Shown: positions 28,729 to 39,908 of the stretch, one piece after another | How the letters are laid out: each line of letters opens with the position of its first letter | How positions within the stretch are numbered: position 1 is the first letter of the stretch | From: Methanocaldococcus infernus ME | GTDB lineage: Archaea > AGJL01 > Methanococci > Methanococcales > Methanocaldococcaceae | Direction: 5' to 3' | Assembly (NCBI RefSeq): GCF_000092305.1 | Contig: NC_014122.1 | Location: 1,054,001 to 1,118,000, forward strand | Length of the DNA stretch: 64,000 nucleotides | The notes under the pieces: model-generated | The model's input: only the letters and a program-made list of their open reading frames with translations | The model's database searches: none | What the model was told of the DNA's origin: nothing | Position numbers and translations under genes: made by a program

Positions 28729-29274
28729 GTTTGAATCGCCAGTCCATTAAAACAAGGATGGAAACTAAGTATCAATTTCTAATGTACCTTGGGTATCTGG
28801 GTTTGAATCGCCAGTCCATTAAAACAAGGATGGAAACCTTGTGCTTTTTCTTCTTGCCATTATCTCATTCCTCGTTTGAATCGCCAGTCCATTAAAACAA
28901 GGATGGAAACAGATGGACGGGTTGTTTTCTCATATCAATGATTTGTGTTTGAATCGCCAGTCCATTAAAACAAGGATGGAAACTTCACAGGAGTATGTTT
29001 AGGTGGTGGAAAATCAGATTCGTTTGAATCGCCAGTCCATTAAAACAAGGATGGAAACATAAAATAAGAGCGTATTCTCTAAAAAACTTTGGCTTGTTTG
29101 AATCGCCAGTCCATTAAAACAAGGATGGAAACCCCAGCAGATCTATGTCCTCCATTCCCGAGGAAAATGTGTTTGAATCGCCAGTCCATTAAAACAAGGA
29201 TGGAAACCTTTTGCAGTTTTTAGGATGTGCATTTAACCAAACAAAAGTTTGAATCGCCAGTCCATTAAAACAAG
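28729..29274 (+). CRISPR. CRISPR array 1: 7 full repeats plus 1 truncated, 7 spacers
   Basis: The 37-nt repeat begins GTTTGAATCGCC and ends GGATGGAAAC. Full copies start at 28729, 28801, 28874, 28947, 29022, 29096 and 29171 and are identical. The eighth at 29247 keeps only its first 28 nt and then breaks into AAAAAATG. Spacers are 35, 36, 36, 38, 37, 38 and 39 nt. The leader and cas1-2-4 lie upstream, so transcription is rightward. The repeat end fits a type I-B handle ATGGAAAC. The truncated repeat marks the old, leader-distal end. Confidence 0.98.
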
Positions 29275-29288
29275 AAAAAATGAAAAAC

Positions 29289-29662
29289 ATGATAGAAATT
29301 AGAGGAAAAAACAAGGAAGAAATTCTAAAGAAGATTGAGAGCTTAGGAGAGCATGAGGAAATATATATAAATAAAGAGCTTGATAGAGATATAGCTATAG
29401 CTCTCCTGGAAAATGTTGAGCCTTCTAAAATATATATCCCCATATCTAAATATAAAAGAAGCTCAAAGAAAATTCTTAAAGCTCTTGAGAAAATAGGAGT
29501 TGAAGTAATTCCAATTAAAGCCAAGGTTGGGAAGCCAACAAATATAGATAAAATTATAAAAAAATACTTAGATAAGAAGCCTAAGGAAATAGCTGAGCTT
29601 ACAGGAATTAACTTAAAAACTGTTGAATATCACTACTACAAGCTAAAAAAGAGGGAAAAGGG

Positions 29663-29687
<25 letters not shown>
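29289..29687 (+). CDS. HTH protein (DUF1699-like), abutting CRISPR array 1
   Basis: A 132-residue protein from ATG 29289 (another ATG lies at 29280). The first part is alpha/beta with PSKIYIPISKYKRSSKKIL near the middle. A helix-turn-helix follows (PKEIAELTGINLKTVEYHYYKLKK, residues about 100-123). It resembles DUF1699-type methanogen regulators, a tentative label. The truncated last CRISPR repeat ends only 14 nt before the start, and I see no GGTG-type ribosome site. The 3' end overlaps trkA by 25 nt, so it leads an operon with trkA, thrB and the VWA gene. Confidence 0.65.
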
Positions 29688-32272
<2,585 letters not shown>

Positions 32273-32280
<8 letters not shown>

Positions 32281-33016
32281 CCTCTTCTTCCTTCTTATGC
32301 TCTTCAAGAATCTTATCTAAAACCTTGGCTATCTTATCACAGCTTAACTTCTCCACCCTTCCATCAATGTGTATAAAGCAGGCATCAACATTTTCTGCCT
32401 TAATGTTCTCATTAACCTTATATAGTGAATATAGAGCTAACCTTAATCCCTCTTCTAAGTCCATGTCTTCCTTATACTCCTTTTCTAAGATTTCCATAAC
32501 TGTCTGTCTTCCACTACCTATAGCTGTGGCTTTATACTCTATTAAAGCTCCACTTGGGTCTGTTTCAAATAACCTTCCTTCTCCTTTATCTATCCCAGCA
32601 ATTAAGAGAGAAACTCCAAATGGTCTAACTCCTCCATGTTGAGTATAGGCCTGTTTAATATCACAGATCTTCTTAGCCAACAACTCTATAGAGATCTCTT
32701 CTCCATAGGTAACTCTATAAATTTGAGCCTCTAACCTTGCTCTATCAATTAAAACTCTTGCATCAGCCACCAACCCAGAGGTTGCAGCAGCTACATGGTC
32801 ATCAATTTGGTAAATCTTCTCTATAGACCTTATCTTAATTAACTTACTTGTAACTCTTCTATCCACAGCTAAGATAACTCCATCCTTACAAACTATTCCT
32901 ACTGCAGTAGTTCCTCTTTTTACTGCCTCTCTTGCATACTCAACTTGATATAACCTACCTTCAGGGCTAAATACTGTTATAGCCCTGTCATAAGCAGTTG
33001 GTGGTACAGCTTGCAT
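32273..33016 (-). CDS. psmA: 20S proteasome alpha subunit
   Basis: The structural outer-ring subunit that gates the 20S proteasome. The N-terminal [24 protein letters not shown] signature starts at residue 9. The protein then has the proteasome fold ([20 protein letters not shown]) without the N-terminal nucleophile. It has 247 residues and an acidic C-terminus ending in EEEAK. It converges on the VWA gene and has its own upstream region shared with wecB. It partners with PsmB encoded at 17868-18485. Confidence 0.95.
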
Positions 33017-33092
33017 ATTTAATCACCAAGATTTTATTATAATTAAGGGAACATAATTTCTTAAGATAAAAAATTTTCTAAAGTGATTGGGA

Positions 33093-34160
33093 ATGATATC
33101 AATAGTCTTAGGAACAAGGCCAGAAATTATAAAGCTCTCCCCTATAGTTAGGGCATTGGATGAAATAGAGTATTTTATTGTCCATACCAATCAGCACTAC
33201 TCTGAGAACATGGATAGGGTATTTTTTGAAGAGCTTAACCTTCCAGAGCCAAAGTATAATTTAAATGTTGGTTCTGGTAACCATGGAGAACAGACAGGAA
33301 AAATGTTAATAAATATAGAAAAAGTTCTATTAAAAGAAAAGCCTAAGGTTGTTATAGTCCAAGGAGATACAAACTCAACACTATCTGGAGCCTTGGCAGC
33401 TTCAAAGTTACATATTAGAGTGGCTCATGTTGAAGCAGGTTTAAGAAGCTATGACAAAAGAATGCCTGAAGAGATTAATAGAATTTTAACTGATCATATT
33501 AGTGACTATCTATTTGCTCCAACTGAGATAGCTAAGGAGAACTTAATTAAGGAAGGAATTGAGGAAAATAAAATTTTTGTTGTAGGAAATACAATAGTTG
33601 ATGCCACTCTGCAAAATTTAAAAATTGCTGAGAAAGTTATTAAAGATTTTGACTTAGAAGATTATTTTTTATTAACCCTACATAGGGCTGAAAATGTTGA
33701 TAACAGAGAGAGGTTAAAGAAGATAGTTGAAGGAATATTAGAGGTTAGTGAAGTATATGAGAAAGATATTATCTTCCCAATCCACCCAAGAACCAAAAAG
33801 AAATTAAAAGAATTTAACTTATTTGATAAGCTAAAGGATAATGAAAGGATAAAAATCATTAATCCAGTAGGATATTTGAAATTTTTAATGTTAGAGAAGA
33901 ATGCTGAATTAATATTAACTGACAGTGGTGGAGTTCAGGAAGAGGCTTGTATATTAAAGGTTCCATGTATAACCTTAAGGGACAATACTGAACGACCAGA
34001 AACTATAAAAGTTGGGGCTAATATCTTAGTAGGAGCCAATAAAGAGAAGCTAATTAAAGCTATAAGTGTTATGCTAAATAAAAAGAGAGATTGGGAAAAC
34101 CCATTTGGAGATGGAAAGAGTGGAGAAAGAATAGTAAAAATATTGAGGGAAGAGCTATGA
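33093..34160 (+). CDS. wecB: UDP-N-acetylglucosamine 2-epimerase
   Basis: WecB interconverts UDP-GlcNAc and UDP-ManNAc, precursors of archaeal surface glycans. About 355 residues. It opens SIVLGTRPEIIKLSPIVRAL and has TNQHYSENMD, VQGDTNSTLSGALAA, HVEAGLRS and the catalytic-site DSGGVQEEA with TERPETI, all family signatures. The ATG at 33093 is behind GTGATTGGGA; the TTG at 33087 is too close to that site. The stop overlaps the next ATG (ATGA). The product may feed the N-glycan transferred by AglB. Confidence 0.93.
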   Translation: MISIVLGTRPEIIKLSPIVRALDEIEYFIVHTNQHYSENMDRVFFEELNLPEPKYNLNVGSGNHGEQTGKMLINIEKVLLKEKPKVVIVQGDTNSTLSGALAASKLHIRVAHVEAGLRSYDKRMPEEINRILTDHISDYLFAPTEIAKENLIKEGIEENKIFVVGNTIVDATLQNLKIAEKVIKDFDLEDYFLLTLHRAENVDNRERLKKIVEGILEVSEVYEKDIIFPIHPRTKKKLKEFNLFDKLKDNERIKIINPVGYLKFLMLEKNAELILTDSGGVQEEACILKVPCITLRDNTERPETIKVGANILVGANKEKLIKAISVMLNKKRDWENPFGDGKSGERIVKILREEL

Positions 34161-34537
34161 AGTTATCCTTAAAAACACCATGTACAACTTGGACATTTGA
34201 TGAACTAATGGCTTGTGTCTTTGGGATTAAAGTTTTTGATGTTCACCTCTACTTCTATCTTTTAAAGCATGGTCCATTTAAGGTTAATGAGTTAGCTGAG
34301 AAATTAAATAAGAATAGAAGTACAATTCAGAGATCAGTGCAAAATTTAATGAATGCTGGCTTAGTTTATAGGAAACAGGTTAATTTAAAAGATGGTGGCT
34401 ACTTCTATCTTTACTATGCTGTTCCATTTGAAGAAGTTAAAGAGAGAATGAAAAGAGAGATTGAAGGATGGTATAAGAAGATGAAGGATTGGATTGATAG
34501 CATAGAGTTAGAGGATCTGAGGGATTTACATTGTTAG
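34157..34537 (+). CDS. Winged-helix transcriptional regulator (TrmB/MarR-like)
   Basis: About 126 residues with a winged helix (FKVNELAEKLNKNRSTIQRSVQNLMNAGLVYRKQ split across two helices and wing). A DGGYFYLYYAVPFEEV wing/strand and a C-terminal amphipathic helix suitable for dimerisation follow. I set the start at ATG 34157, inside the wecB stop, behind GAGGG. The longer frame would run through wecB. It also overlaps rnz by 7 nt. Target unknown; it may autoregulate this operon. Confidence 0.75.
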   Translation: MKLSLKTPCTTWTFDELMACVFGIKVFDVHLYFYLLKHGPFKVNELAEKLNKNRSTIQRSVQNLMNAGLVYRKQVNLKDGGYFYLYYAVPFEEVKERMKREIEGWYKKMKDWIDSIELEDLRDLHC

Positions 34538-35460
34538 AAATAACCTTCTTAGGCACTGGGGCAGCAATTCCATCTAAGAGAAGGAACCACATGGGAATAG
34601 CATTAAAATTTAATGGAGACATCTACTTACTTGACTGTGGTGAAAATATACAGAGACAGTTTTTATATACAAACCTCTCACCTATGAAGATAAAGGCTAT
34701 TTTTATCACTCACTTACATGGAGATCACATCCTTGGCATTCCTGGGATTATTCAGAGTCTCTCTTTTATGGGAAGAACTCAGAAGTTAGAGATTTATGGA
34801 CCTAAGGGGATTAAGGAGATTGTTGAGATGGCTAAAAATTTTGGATACAACTGTATAGAGTATGAGGTAGAGGTTAAGGAAATTAAAAAAAATAAAGAGG
34901 TTAAAATTTTAGAGGAAAAAGATTTTTGTTTCTATGCTTATCCCACTAAGCATTACATTCCTTCCTATGCATACATATTTAAGGAGATAAAGAAGCCAAG
35001 GCTTGACATAAATAAGGCTAAAGAGCTTGGCATAAAAGTGGGGCCTGACTTAAAAAAGTTAAAGGAAGGGATCCCAGTTAAAAACATTCATGGAGAAACT
35101 ATTTTCCCTGAGCAAGTTCTTCTGCCCCCAAAAAGAGGAATTTGTGTAGCCTACAGTGGAGACACCTTACCAATAGAAGACTTTGCCCTATTTTTAAAAA
35201 ATTTAGATTGCTCTCTTCTTATTCATGAAGCCACCTTTGACAGCTCTGAGAAGAGCTTAGCAGAAGAGACTTATCATTCAACTGTTGAAGATGCTTATAG
35301 AATATTCAAGCTTTCCCAAGCTGAGAAGTTGATATTAACACACATCTCAGCAAGATATGATAAAGAGGAGAACTTTTTAATTTATAAGAGAGATGTAGAG
35401 AGATTTAATGACAATATAGAGATATCAGAGGATTTAAAGAAGTATGAGGTGAGAGTTTGA
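34531..35460 (+). CDS. rnz: Ribonuclease Z
   Basis: RNase Z removes the 3' trailer from tRNA precursors. The 309-residue metallo-beta-lactamase protein opens EITFLGTGAAIPSKRRN. It has the zinc motif THLHGDHILGIPG near residue 62-74, YSGDTLPI, and the late HEATFDSS and LTHISARY, all conserved in RNase Z. The start is a TTG at 34531 with GAGGGA upstream. The stop shares bases with the TTG of the next gene, so translation is coupled. Confidence 0.94.
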   Translation: MLEITFLGTGAAIPSKRRNHMGIALKFNGDIYLLDCGENIQRQFLYTNLSPMKIKAIFITHLHGDHILGIPGIIQSLSFMGRTQKLEIYGPKGIKEIVEMAKNFGYNCIEYEVEVKEIKKNKEVKILEEKDFCFYAYPTKHYIPSYAYIFKEIKKPRLDINKAKELGIKVGPDLKKLKEGIPVKNIHGETIFPEQVLLPPKRGICVAYSGDTLPIEDFALFLKNLDCSLLIHEATFDSSEKSLAEETYHSTVEDAYRIFKLSQAEKLILTHISARYDKEENFLIYKRDVERFNDNIEISEDLKKYEVRV

Positions 35461-36200
35461 TAGCCATTATAGGAGGAACAGGAATGGCTGAAATTTTGAA
35501 TGAAGGAAGAGAAAGGATAATCTATACAAAGTATGGAAAGGCTAAGATTTTAGAAGATGATAATGTTATTATCTTACTAAGACATGGTTTAAAGCATAAC
35601 ATTCCACCACATAGGATAAACTATAAAGCTAATATCTATGCTCTAAAGCTCTTAGGAGTAGATAAAATTTTAGCTATAAACTCTGTTGGTTCCCTAAAAA
35701 AAGAGATAAGGCCAGGAACTTTTTTTATTCCAAATGATTTTATGGAATTTACAAAGAGAAGAGATGACACTTTTTACAATGATAGGGTTGTTCATGTTGA
35801 CCTCACTGAACCTTACTGTCCAGCTATGAGGAAAGAGCTTAAAAAAATTTTAGACAAGTTTAACTTTGAGTATCAAGAAGGGGTTTACATTTGTACAGAG
35901 GGGCCAAGGTTTGAAACTAAGAGTGAAATAAAATTCTATTCTAACCTTGGAGATGTTGTTGGAATGACTGGTTATCCAGAGGTTGTTTTAGCCAGAGAGC
36001 TTGGTTTATGCTACTCCTCTCTCTGTAATGTTACAAACTATGCCTGTGGAATCTCTGAAGATCTGTTAAGTGTTGAAGAAGTCTTTGAGACCATAAAGAA
36101 GATGGAGGAGAAGATAGTTAAGGTGGTTAGAGAGTTTATAAACTCTAATTTTGAAAGCTGTAAGTGTAGAGAAGCCTACGAGAGGGGGATAATTTGTTAA
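35457..36200 (+). CDS. Purine nucleoside phosphorylase of the MTAP/MTIP type
   Basis: A 247-residue phosphorylase with IAIIGGTGM at the N-terminus, LRHGLKHNIPPHRINYKAN, AINSVGSLKKEI and ICTEGPRFETKSEI, the MTAP family pattern. In Methanocaldococcus the homologue is reported to act on 5'-methylthioinosine, salvaging the methylthio product after deamination. I expect that activity here but cannot prove it from sequence. The start is a TTG overlapping the rnz stop. The C-terminal cysteine pair (ESCKCREAYERGIIC) is unusual. Confidence 0.85.
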   Translation: MIAIIGGTGMAEILNEGRERIIYTKYGKAKILEDDNVIILLRHGLKHNIPPHRINYKANIYALKLLGVDKILAINSVGSLKKEIRPGTFFIPNDFMEFTKRRDDTFYNDRVVHVDLTEPYCPAMRKELKKILDKFNFEYQEGVYICTEGPRFETKSEIKFYSNLGDVVGMTGYPEVVLARELGLCYSSLCNVTNYACGISEDLLSVEEVFETIKKMEEKIVKVVREFINSNFESCKCREAYERGIIC

Positions 36201-37327
36201 TAGTTACTGTTGATGAATTTAAAAAGATGATAAGGAACAATGATGAGAGAATAGAGGAGGTTGATATAGTTACAACAGGAACCTGTGGCATCATGTCAGG
36301 AACTTTAGGAATCTTTCACATCCCTTTCAATGAGATTTTTAAAAGAGCTGAAAAGATATTTTTAGACAACATTGAGGGAAAAGTTGGAGTTTGTCCTAAT
36401 GAATATCTTGGAAAGGTTGATGCTCTATTTTATGGAGAGGTTGGCTTTCTATTTAAAAGATTGGTGAGAGGGGAAGAATTAGAGGCTAAAGCCATAGCTG
36501 ATGGGAAAGTTTATAGAAATATTGTAAACATAGATGAGCTTCCAACAGCTAAGATGTTAGGGACAAGGATGGCATTTAAGAATTATATGGCATTCACAAA
36601 CTTAGGGGAGCCAGTAAAGACAATATTCCACAGATTTGAGCTAAAAAGAGGAGAAGCTACTTTCTCAGGATGTGGAGAAATTAATCCCTTAGAAAATATG
36701 GTTATTAAAAGTGAGAAAGATATTATAGGGAAGAAAGCTTTATTAAATGGTGCTGAAGCTTTAATCTTAGGGTTTGGAACAAGATCAAGCTTAGAGAGGC
36801 CAAATATAATGATCTCAGCTGATATGAAGGAGATGGACAGTTATTATTTAGGGGGCTTTTACACTTCAGGAGGAATTGAGATTTATAATACTGTAGCTAT
36901 AGCTGTTGATGTTAGAGAGCATAGAGAGGCTTTGATGAAGTTAGATAAAGATATAGCCCTTCCTCTGGTTAATATCTTTGGAAGGGAAATAATTGATAAG
37001 GGAAAGTATAGTGAGGTTTGGGAAGATGTTGATCTAAGACCAAAGGTTCATGTTGAGAGATGTAAGAATTGTAAAAGTTGTGTCTCTGAAATCTCATGTC
37101 CTACTGAAGCCATAAAAAGAGAGAATGGCAAAATAAAAATTTCAGAAGATTGCTTTGGCTGTGGAGTTTGTAAAATATGCCCATATAATGTTTTTGAAAT
37201 AAAGCTTGGCTCTATCTGTGGAATCCCTATAGTTTGTAGGCAATCTGACAGAAAAAGAGCTTTAGACTTAGCTAAAGAATTAAAGAGGAGACTAAAAGAT
37301 GAGACCAAAGAGAATAGAGATTATTAA
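36194..37327 (+). CDS. Methanogenesis marker 16 metalloprotein (DUF39 plus ferredoxin)
   Basis: A 377-residue protein. An N-terminal DUF39/HcyBio domain (VTTGTCGIMSGTLGIFHIPF; the central FSGCGEINPLENM) is followed by two [4Fe-4S] ferredoxin motifs (CKNCKSC..., CFGCGVCKICP) at about residues 288-330. Related DUF39 proteins with ferredoxin partners make homocysteine from aspartate semialdehyde. Marker 16 is a methanogen-restricted version of unproven role. The TTG start at 36194 has GAGGGGG upstream and overlaps the phosphorylase. The 3' end overlaps comE by 29 nt. Confidence 0.8.
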   Translation: MLIVTVDEFKKMIRNNDERIEEVDIVTTGTCGIMSGTLGIFHIPFNEIFKRAEKIFLDNIEGKVGVCPNEYLGKVDALFYGEVGFLFKRLVRGEELEAKAIADGKVYRNIVNIDELPTAKMLGTRMAFKNYMAFTNLGEPVKTIFHRFELKRGEATFSGCGEINPLENMVIKSEKDIIGKKALLNGAEALILGFGTRSSLERPNIMISADMKEMDSYYLGGFYTSGGIEIYNTVAIAVDVREHREALMKLDKDIALPLVNIFGREIIDKGKYSEVWEDVDLRPKVHVERCKNCKSCVSEISCPTEAIKRENGKIKISEDCFGCGVCKICPYNVFEIKLGSICGIPIVCRQSDRKRALDLAKELKRRLKDETKENRDY

Positions 37328-37856
37328 AAAGATTGTTGAGAATGTTAAGGATGAAATAATAGTCTGTAATATAGGAATTCCCTCAAAAGAACTTTATCAC
37401 TTAAAAGATAGGGAGAGAAATTTTTATATGCTTGGTTCAATGGGCTTAGCTTCATCTATAGGCTTAGGCTTAGCTTTAAATGTTGATGAAAAGGTTATAG
37501 TTATTGATGGAGATGGCTCAATATTAATGAACCTTGGTTCCCTTGCTACTATCTCTTACTGTAAGCCAAAAAATTTAATCTTGGTTATAGTTGATAACTC
37601 TGCCTATGGCTCTACAGGGAATCAAGAGACAAGTGCAAAGGTTGTTAAGTTGGAGAAGATAGCTGAGGCTTGTAATTTAAATGTGGAGAAGAGTGAAACA
37701 CTTGAAGAATTTGAAGAAATATTTAAAAAAGCTCTAACTAAGGATGAGTGTTTTGTTATAGTAGCTAAAGCTATCCCTTACAATGAAAAAGTGCCAAACA
37801 TTCCTTTACATCCTGTTGAGATAAAGTATAGATTCATGAAATCCATAAATCAATAA
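37299..37856 (+). CDS. comE: Sulfopyruvate decarboxylase beta subunit
   Basis: ComE is the ThDP-binding subunit of sulfopyruvate decarboxylase, which makes sulfoacetaldehyde for coenzyme M. The 185 residues carry the ThDP motif beginning GDGS (71-74), followed by LMNLGSLATI and an Asn at about residue 100 (VIVDNSAYGSTGNQ). The alpha subunit ComD is not adjacent, so the complex must form from a distant gene. The ATG lies inside the end of the marker 16 gene. A related thiamine enzyme half such as phosphonopyruvate decarboxylase is possible but less likely in a methanogen. Confidence 0.85.
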   Translation: MRPKRIEIIKKIVENVKDEIIVCNIGIPSKELYHLKDRERNFYMLGSMGLASSIGLGLALNVDEKVIVIDGDGSILMNLGSLATISYCKPKNLILVIVDNSAYGSTGNQETSAKVVKLEKIAEACNLNVEKSETLEEFEEIFKKALTKDECFVIVAKAIPYNEKVPNIPLHPVEIKYRFMKSINQ

Positions 37857-37882
37857 ATTTAATATTAGTTTTTCTAATAGCT

Positions 37883-37897
37883 AAGTTTATATATCTT
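37883..37897 (+). promoter_or_regulatory. TATA box/BRE upstream of tusA-dsrE
   Basis: AAGTTTATATATCTT lies about 45 nt before the tusA ATG, in the only gap of this stretch (37857-37936). It has the archaeal TATA consensus with a purine-rich BRE side, and start of transcription would fall near 37915-37920. It suggests that tusA and dsrE form a separate transcription unit from comE. Confidence 0.55.
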
Positions 37898-37936
37898 AAA
37901 TACCTTTTTTAAATAAAAAGCTCAAGTGTGAGCCTT

Positions 37937-38155
37937 ATGAAAAAATTGGATGTTACTGGAGACATCTGTCCAATCCCTGTTTTGAAAACAAAAAAGGCTT
38001 TAGAAGAGTTAAACTCTGGGGAAGAGTTGGAAGTGGTTGGAGACTATAAACCTGCATTAGAGAATATTAAAAGATTTGCAGAGAATAATGGTTATATAGT
38101 GGTTACTGCCGAAGAAACTGAGAATGGATTTAGAATAGTAATTAAAAAACCTTAA
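37937..38155 (+). CDS. TusA/SirA-family sulfur carrier
   Basis: A 72-residue protein with the TusA fold. The sulfur-carrying cysteine is in DVTGDICPIPVLKTKKAL (CPxP motif near residue 10-13), and a VVGDYKPALENIKRFAENNGY segment follows. TusA-like proteins relay persulfide sulfur to acceptors. I start at ATG 37937 behind GTGAG; the GTG at 37928 is less likely. The DsrE-family gene begins 10 nt downstream, and TusA-DsrE pairs commonly act together. Confidence 0.85.
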   Translation: MKKLDVTGDICPIPVLKTKKALEELNSGEELEVVGDYKPALENIKRFAENNGYIVVTAEETENGFRIVIKKP

Positions 38156-38165
38156 GAGGGAAAAA

Positions 38166-38510
38166 ATGAAGGTTACTGTTGTTATAACCTCTGCTCCTTA
38201 TGGTAGGGAGAGAGCTTACTCAGCCTTAAGGTTTGCTCTAACTTCTCTATTAGAAGGGTTGGAAGTAAATATCTTCCTAATTGAAGATGGAGTTTATGTT
38301 GCTAAGAAGGGACAAGATCCTTCAGAGGTTCCTAACTACTTGGATTTATTAAAAAATGCCATTGAACTTGGAGCTAAGGTTAAGGCCTGTGGTCCTTGTT
38401 GTAAGGCAAGAGGGTTAAAAGAAGAGGATCTTATTGAAGGTGTTGAATTGGCAACAATGCATGACCTTGTTAGCTTTGTAAAAGAGAGTGACAAAGTTAT
38501 CTCATTTTAA
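38166..38510 (+). CDS. DsrE/TusD-family sulfur transfer protein
   Basis: A 114-residue protein starting VTVVITSAPYGRERAYSALRFAL. It has the DsrE-type FLIEDGVYVAKKGQ and the cysteine cluster VKACGPCCKARGL near residues 75-85. One of these cysteines is the likely persulfide acceptor. It pairs with the TusA-like gene just upstream. The 3' end overlaps the convergent DHH gene by 9 nt. The sulfur target (Fe-S clusters, thio-tRNA or cofactors) is unknown. Confidence 0.85.
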   Translation: MKVTVVITSAPYGRERAYSALRFALTSLLEGLEVNIFLIEDGVYVAKKGQDPSEVPNYLDLLKNAIELGAKVKACGPCCKARGLKEEDLIEGVELATMHDLVSFVKESDKVISF

Positions 38511-39485
38511 GGCTTTTTTATACTCTTCAACAAAGGTTTTGTAGCAAAGGTTTAAAACTTCTTTTATAACCTCTTCCTTCTTCTTTTTCTTATCATAAGG
38601 AGCATTCAACCCACCAGCTTCACTATGCCCTCCTCCAGAGCCATTAAGCTTTTTAGCTATCTTCTCCATAAGTTCTCCTAAGTGTATATATCTTGAAACA
38701 TTCTTCCTACATCTTGCACTAACCCTTATCTCTCCTTCTTTCTTTCTAACTGCTACAACAAAGGCTAAGTCTGCTCCAATGCTGACAAGGGTTTTAGCAC
38801 AGGAAGCTTCATGAGAGCTGACATGAGAGAGAGCTATATTTAGCCCATCAAACTCTTTTAAGACCATTCTACTACATGCCTTTAAGTGGGCTGTTCTCTT
38901 ACTGTAGTCACTCTCTAAATTTAACATCCCTAAAATTTTGTTAAAAGAGATATCTTTTAAGAGATAACTTATCCTCTCAAAGGTTTGGGCATTTGCCAGC
39001 TTTAAATGCTTAGTGTCATAAACTATACCACAGAGAAGAGCTATTCTAACAGGCTTAGGAGGATATATATTTAACTCTCTGAAAATGTCTACCAAAATCT
39101 CAGAGGTTGAAGGATACTCCTTTATGATGGCTAACTTACACATGTCAGCAAGATCAGTCCTCTTATGATGATCAATTAAAATAACCTCTCTCTTCTTCAA
39201 CTCTTCCTCATTAACCTTCAGCTGATTTATTGATGAGGTGTCAACTATAAAAACAGTGTCAGACAGCTTAGGATAACTTTCTACAAAGATAGCTTCATTA
39301 ATTTCATTTAAAACATTCTTTGAAACCTTACTTATGGAGTCAGCATATATCTTACAGTCTGCATTTGGATTGTATTTATTAATTAAATATTTTAAAGCTA
39401 TGGCACTTGCAATAGCATCAGGATCAGCATTGTGGTGGCATAAAATAGTATAACTATCTCTATTCAAATAATTTAATAGCTCCAT
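38502..39485 (-). CDS. DHH/DHHA1 phosphoesterase (RecJ/NrnA-like)
   Basis: A 327-residue protein with the N-terminal DHH motifs CHHNADPDAIASAIAL, the Asp in FIVDTSS and the DHH triad in ILIDHHKRTD near residue 105. The DHHA1 loop [13 protein letters not shown] is near residue 290. The set is complete. Proteins of this shape are nanoRNases, pAp phosphatases or short-ssDNA exonucleases, and the archaeal RecJ2 group fits. It differs from the longer RecJ-like protein at 185-1549. It is transcribed leftward and converges with dsrE. Confidence 0.82.
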   Translation of the reverse strand: MELLNYLNRDSYTILCHHNADPDAIASAIALKYLINKYNPNADCKIYADSISKVSKNVLNEINEAIFVESYPKLSDTVFIVDTSSINQLKVNEEELKKREVILIDHHKRTDLADMCKLAIIKEYPSTSEILVDIFRELNIYPPKPVRIALLCGIVYDTKHLKLANAQTFERISYLLKDISFNKILGMLNLESDYSKRTAHLKACSRMVLKEFDGLNIALSHVSSHEASCAKTLVSIGADLAFVVAVRKKEGEIRVSARCRKNVSRYIHLGELMEKIAKKLNGSGGGHSEAGGLNAPYDKKKKKEEVIKEVLNLCYKTFVEEYKKALK

Positions 39486-39509
39486 AGTTATCCCAAAAAG
39501 TTAAAAAAT

Positions 39510-39860
39510 TTATTGAGCAGCTGGGATAACACTCTGTAATTTCTTCTGGATCTCTTCTAACTTCTCCTTTAACTTGTCCTCCTGCTTTTGTAAAGTTTTT
39601 AACCTCAACTCTAAGGTTTCCAATTTCTCCTTAAGTTCATTTATAACTTCATCCTTCTTTCTCTTTACAAATAGGCCACCAACTAACTTATAAACCTCTT
39701 CAGCACTACTCTTCTCTAACTCCTCTAAAGCCTTCTTAGTCTCATTTAGCTCAGCTTCAACTCCCTGCTTCTGTAAAATGATCATCTGTAATTGCTGCTG
39801 AAACTGCTGAAATTGCATAAGTTGAGCTTGAACTTGTGGAGGGATTTCCAAAAACATCAC
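39510..39860 (-). CDS. pfdB: Prefoldin beta subunit
   Basis: Prefoldin captures unfolded proteins and hands them to the thermosome. The 116-residue protein is a long coiled coil broken by the beta-hairpin region VYKLVGGLFVKRKKDEVINEL. It begins EIPPQVQAQLMQFQQFQQQL, typical of the archaeal beta subunit. The first codon pair offers two ATGs, and the second may be used. The alpha subunit is not in the window. Confidence 0.93.
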   Translation of the reverse strand: MMFLEIPPQVQAQLMQFQQFQQQLQMIILQKQGVEAELNETKKALEELEKSSAEEVYKLVGGLFVKRKKDEVINELKEKLETLELRLKTLQKQEDKLKEKLEEIQKKLQSVIPAAQ

Positions 39861-39908
39861 CTATTTATCTTTTGTGTTTTTTAATTTTACTTAATCATAT
39901 ATAAACCT

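Noticed and set aside
29189-29524. Leftward 111-codon frame over the end of array 1 and the HTH gene
   Set aside because: It is antisense to the truncated repeat and the HTH gene, with low-complexity serine/phenylalanine content typical of shadow frames.
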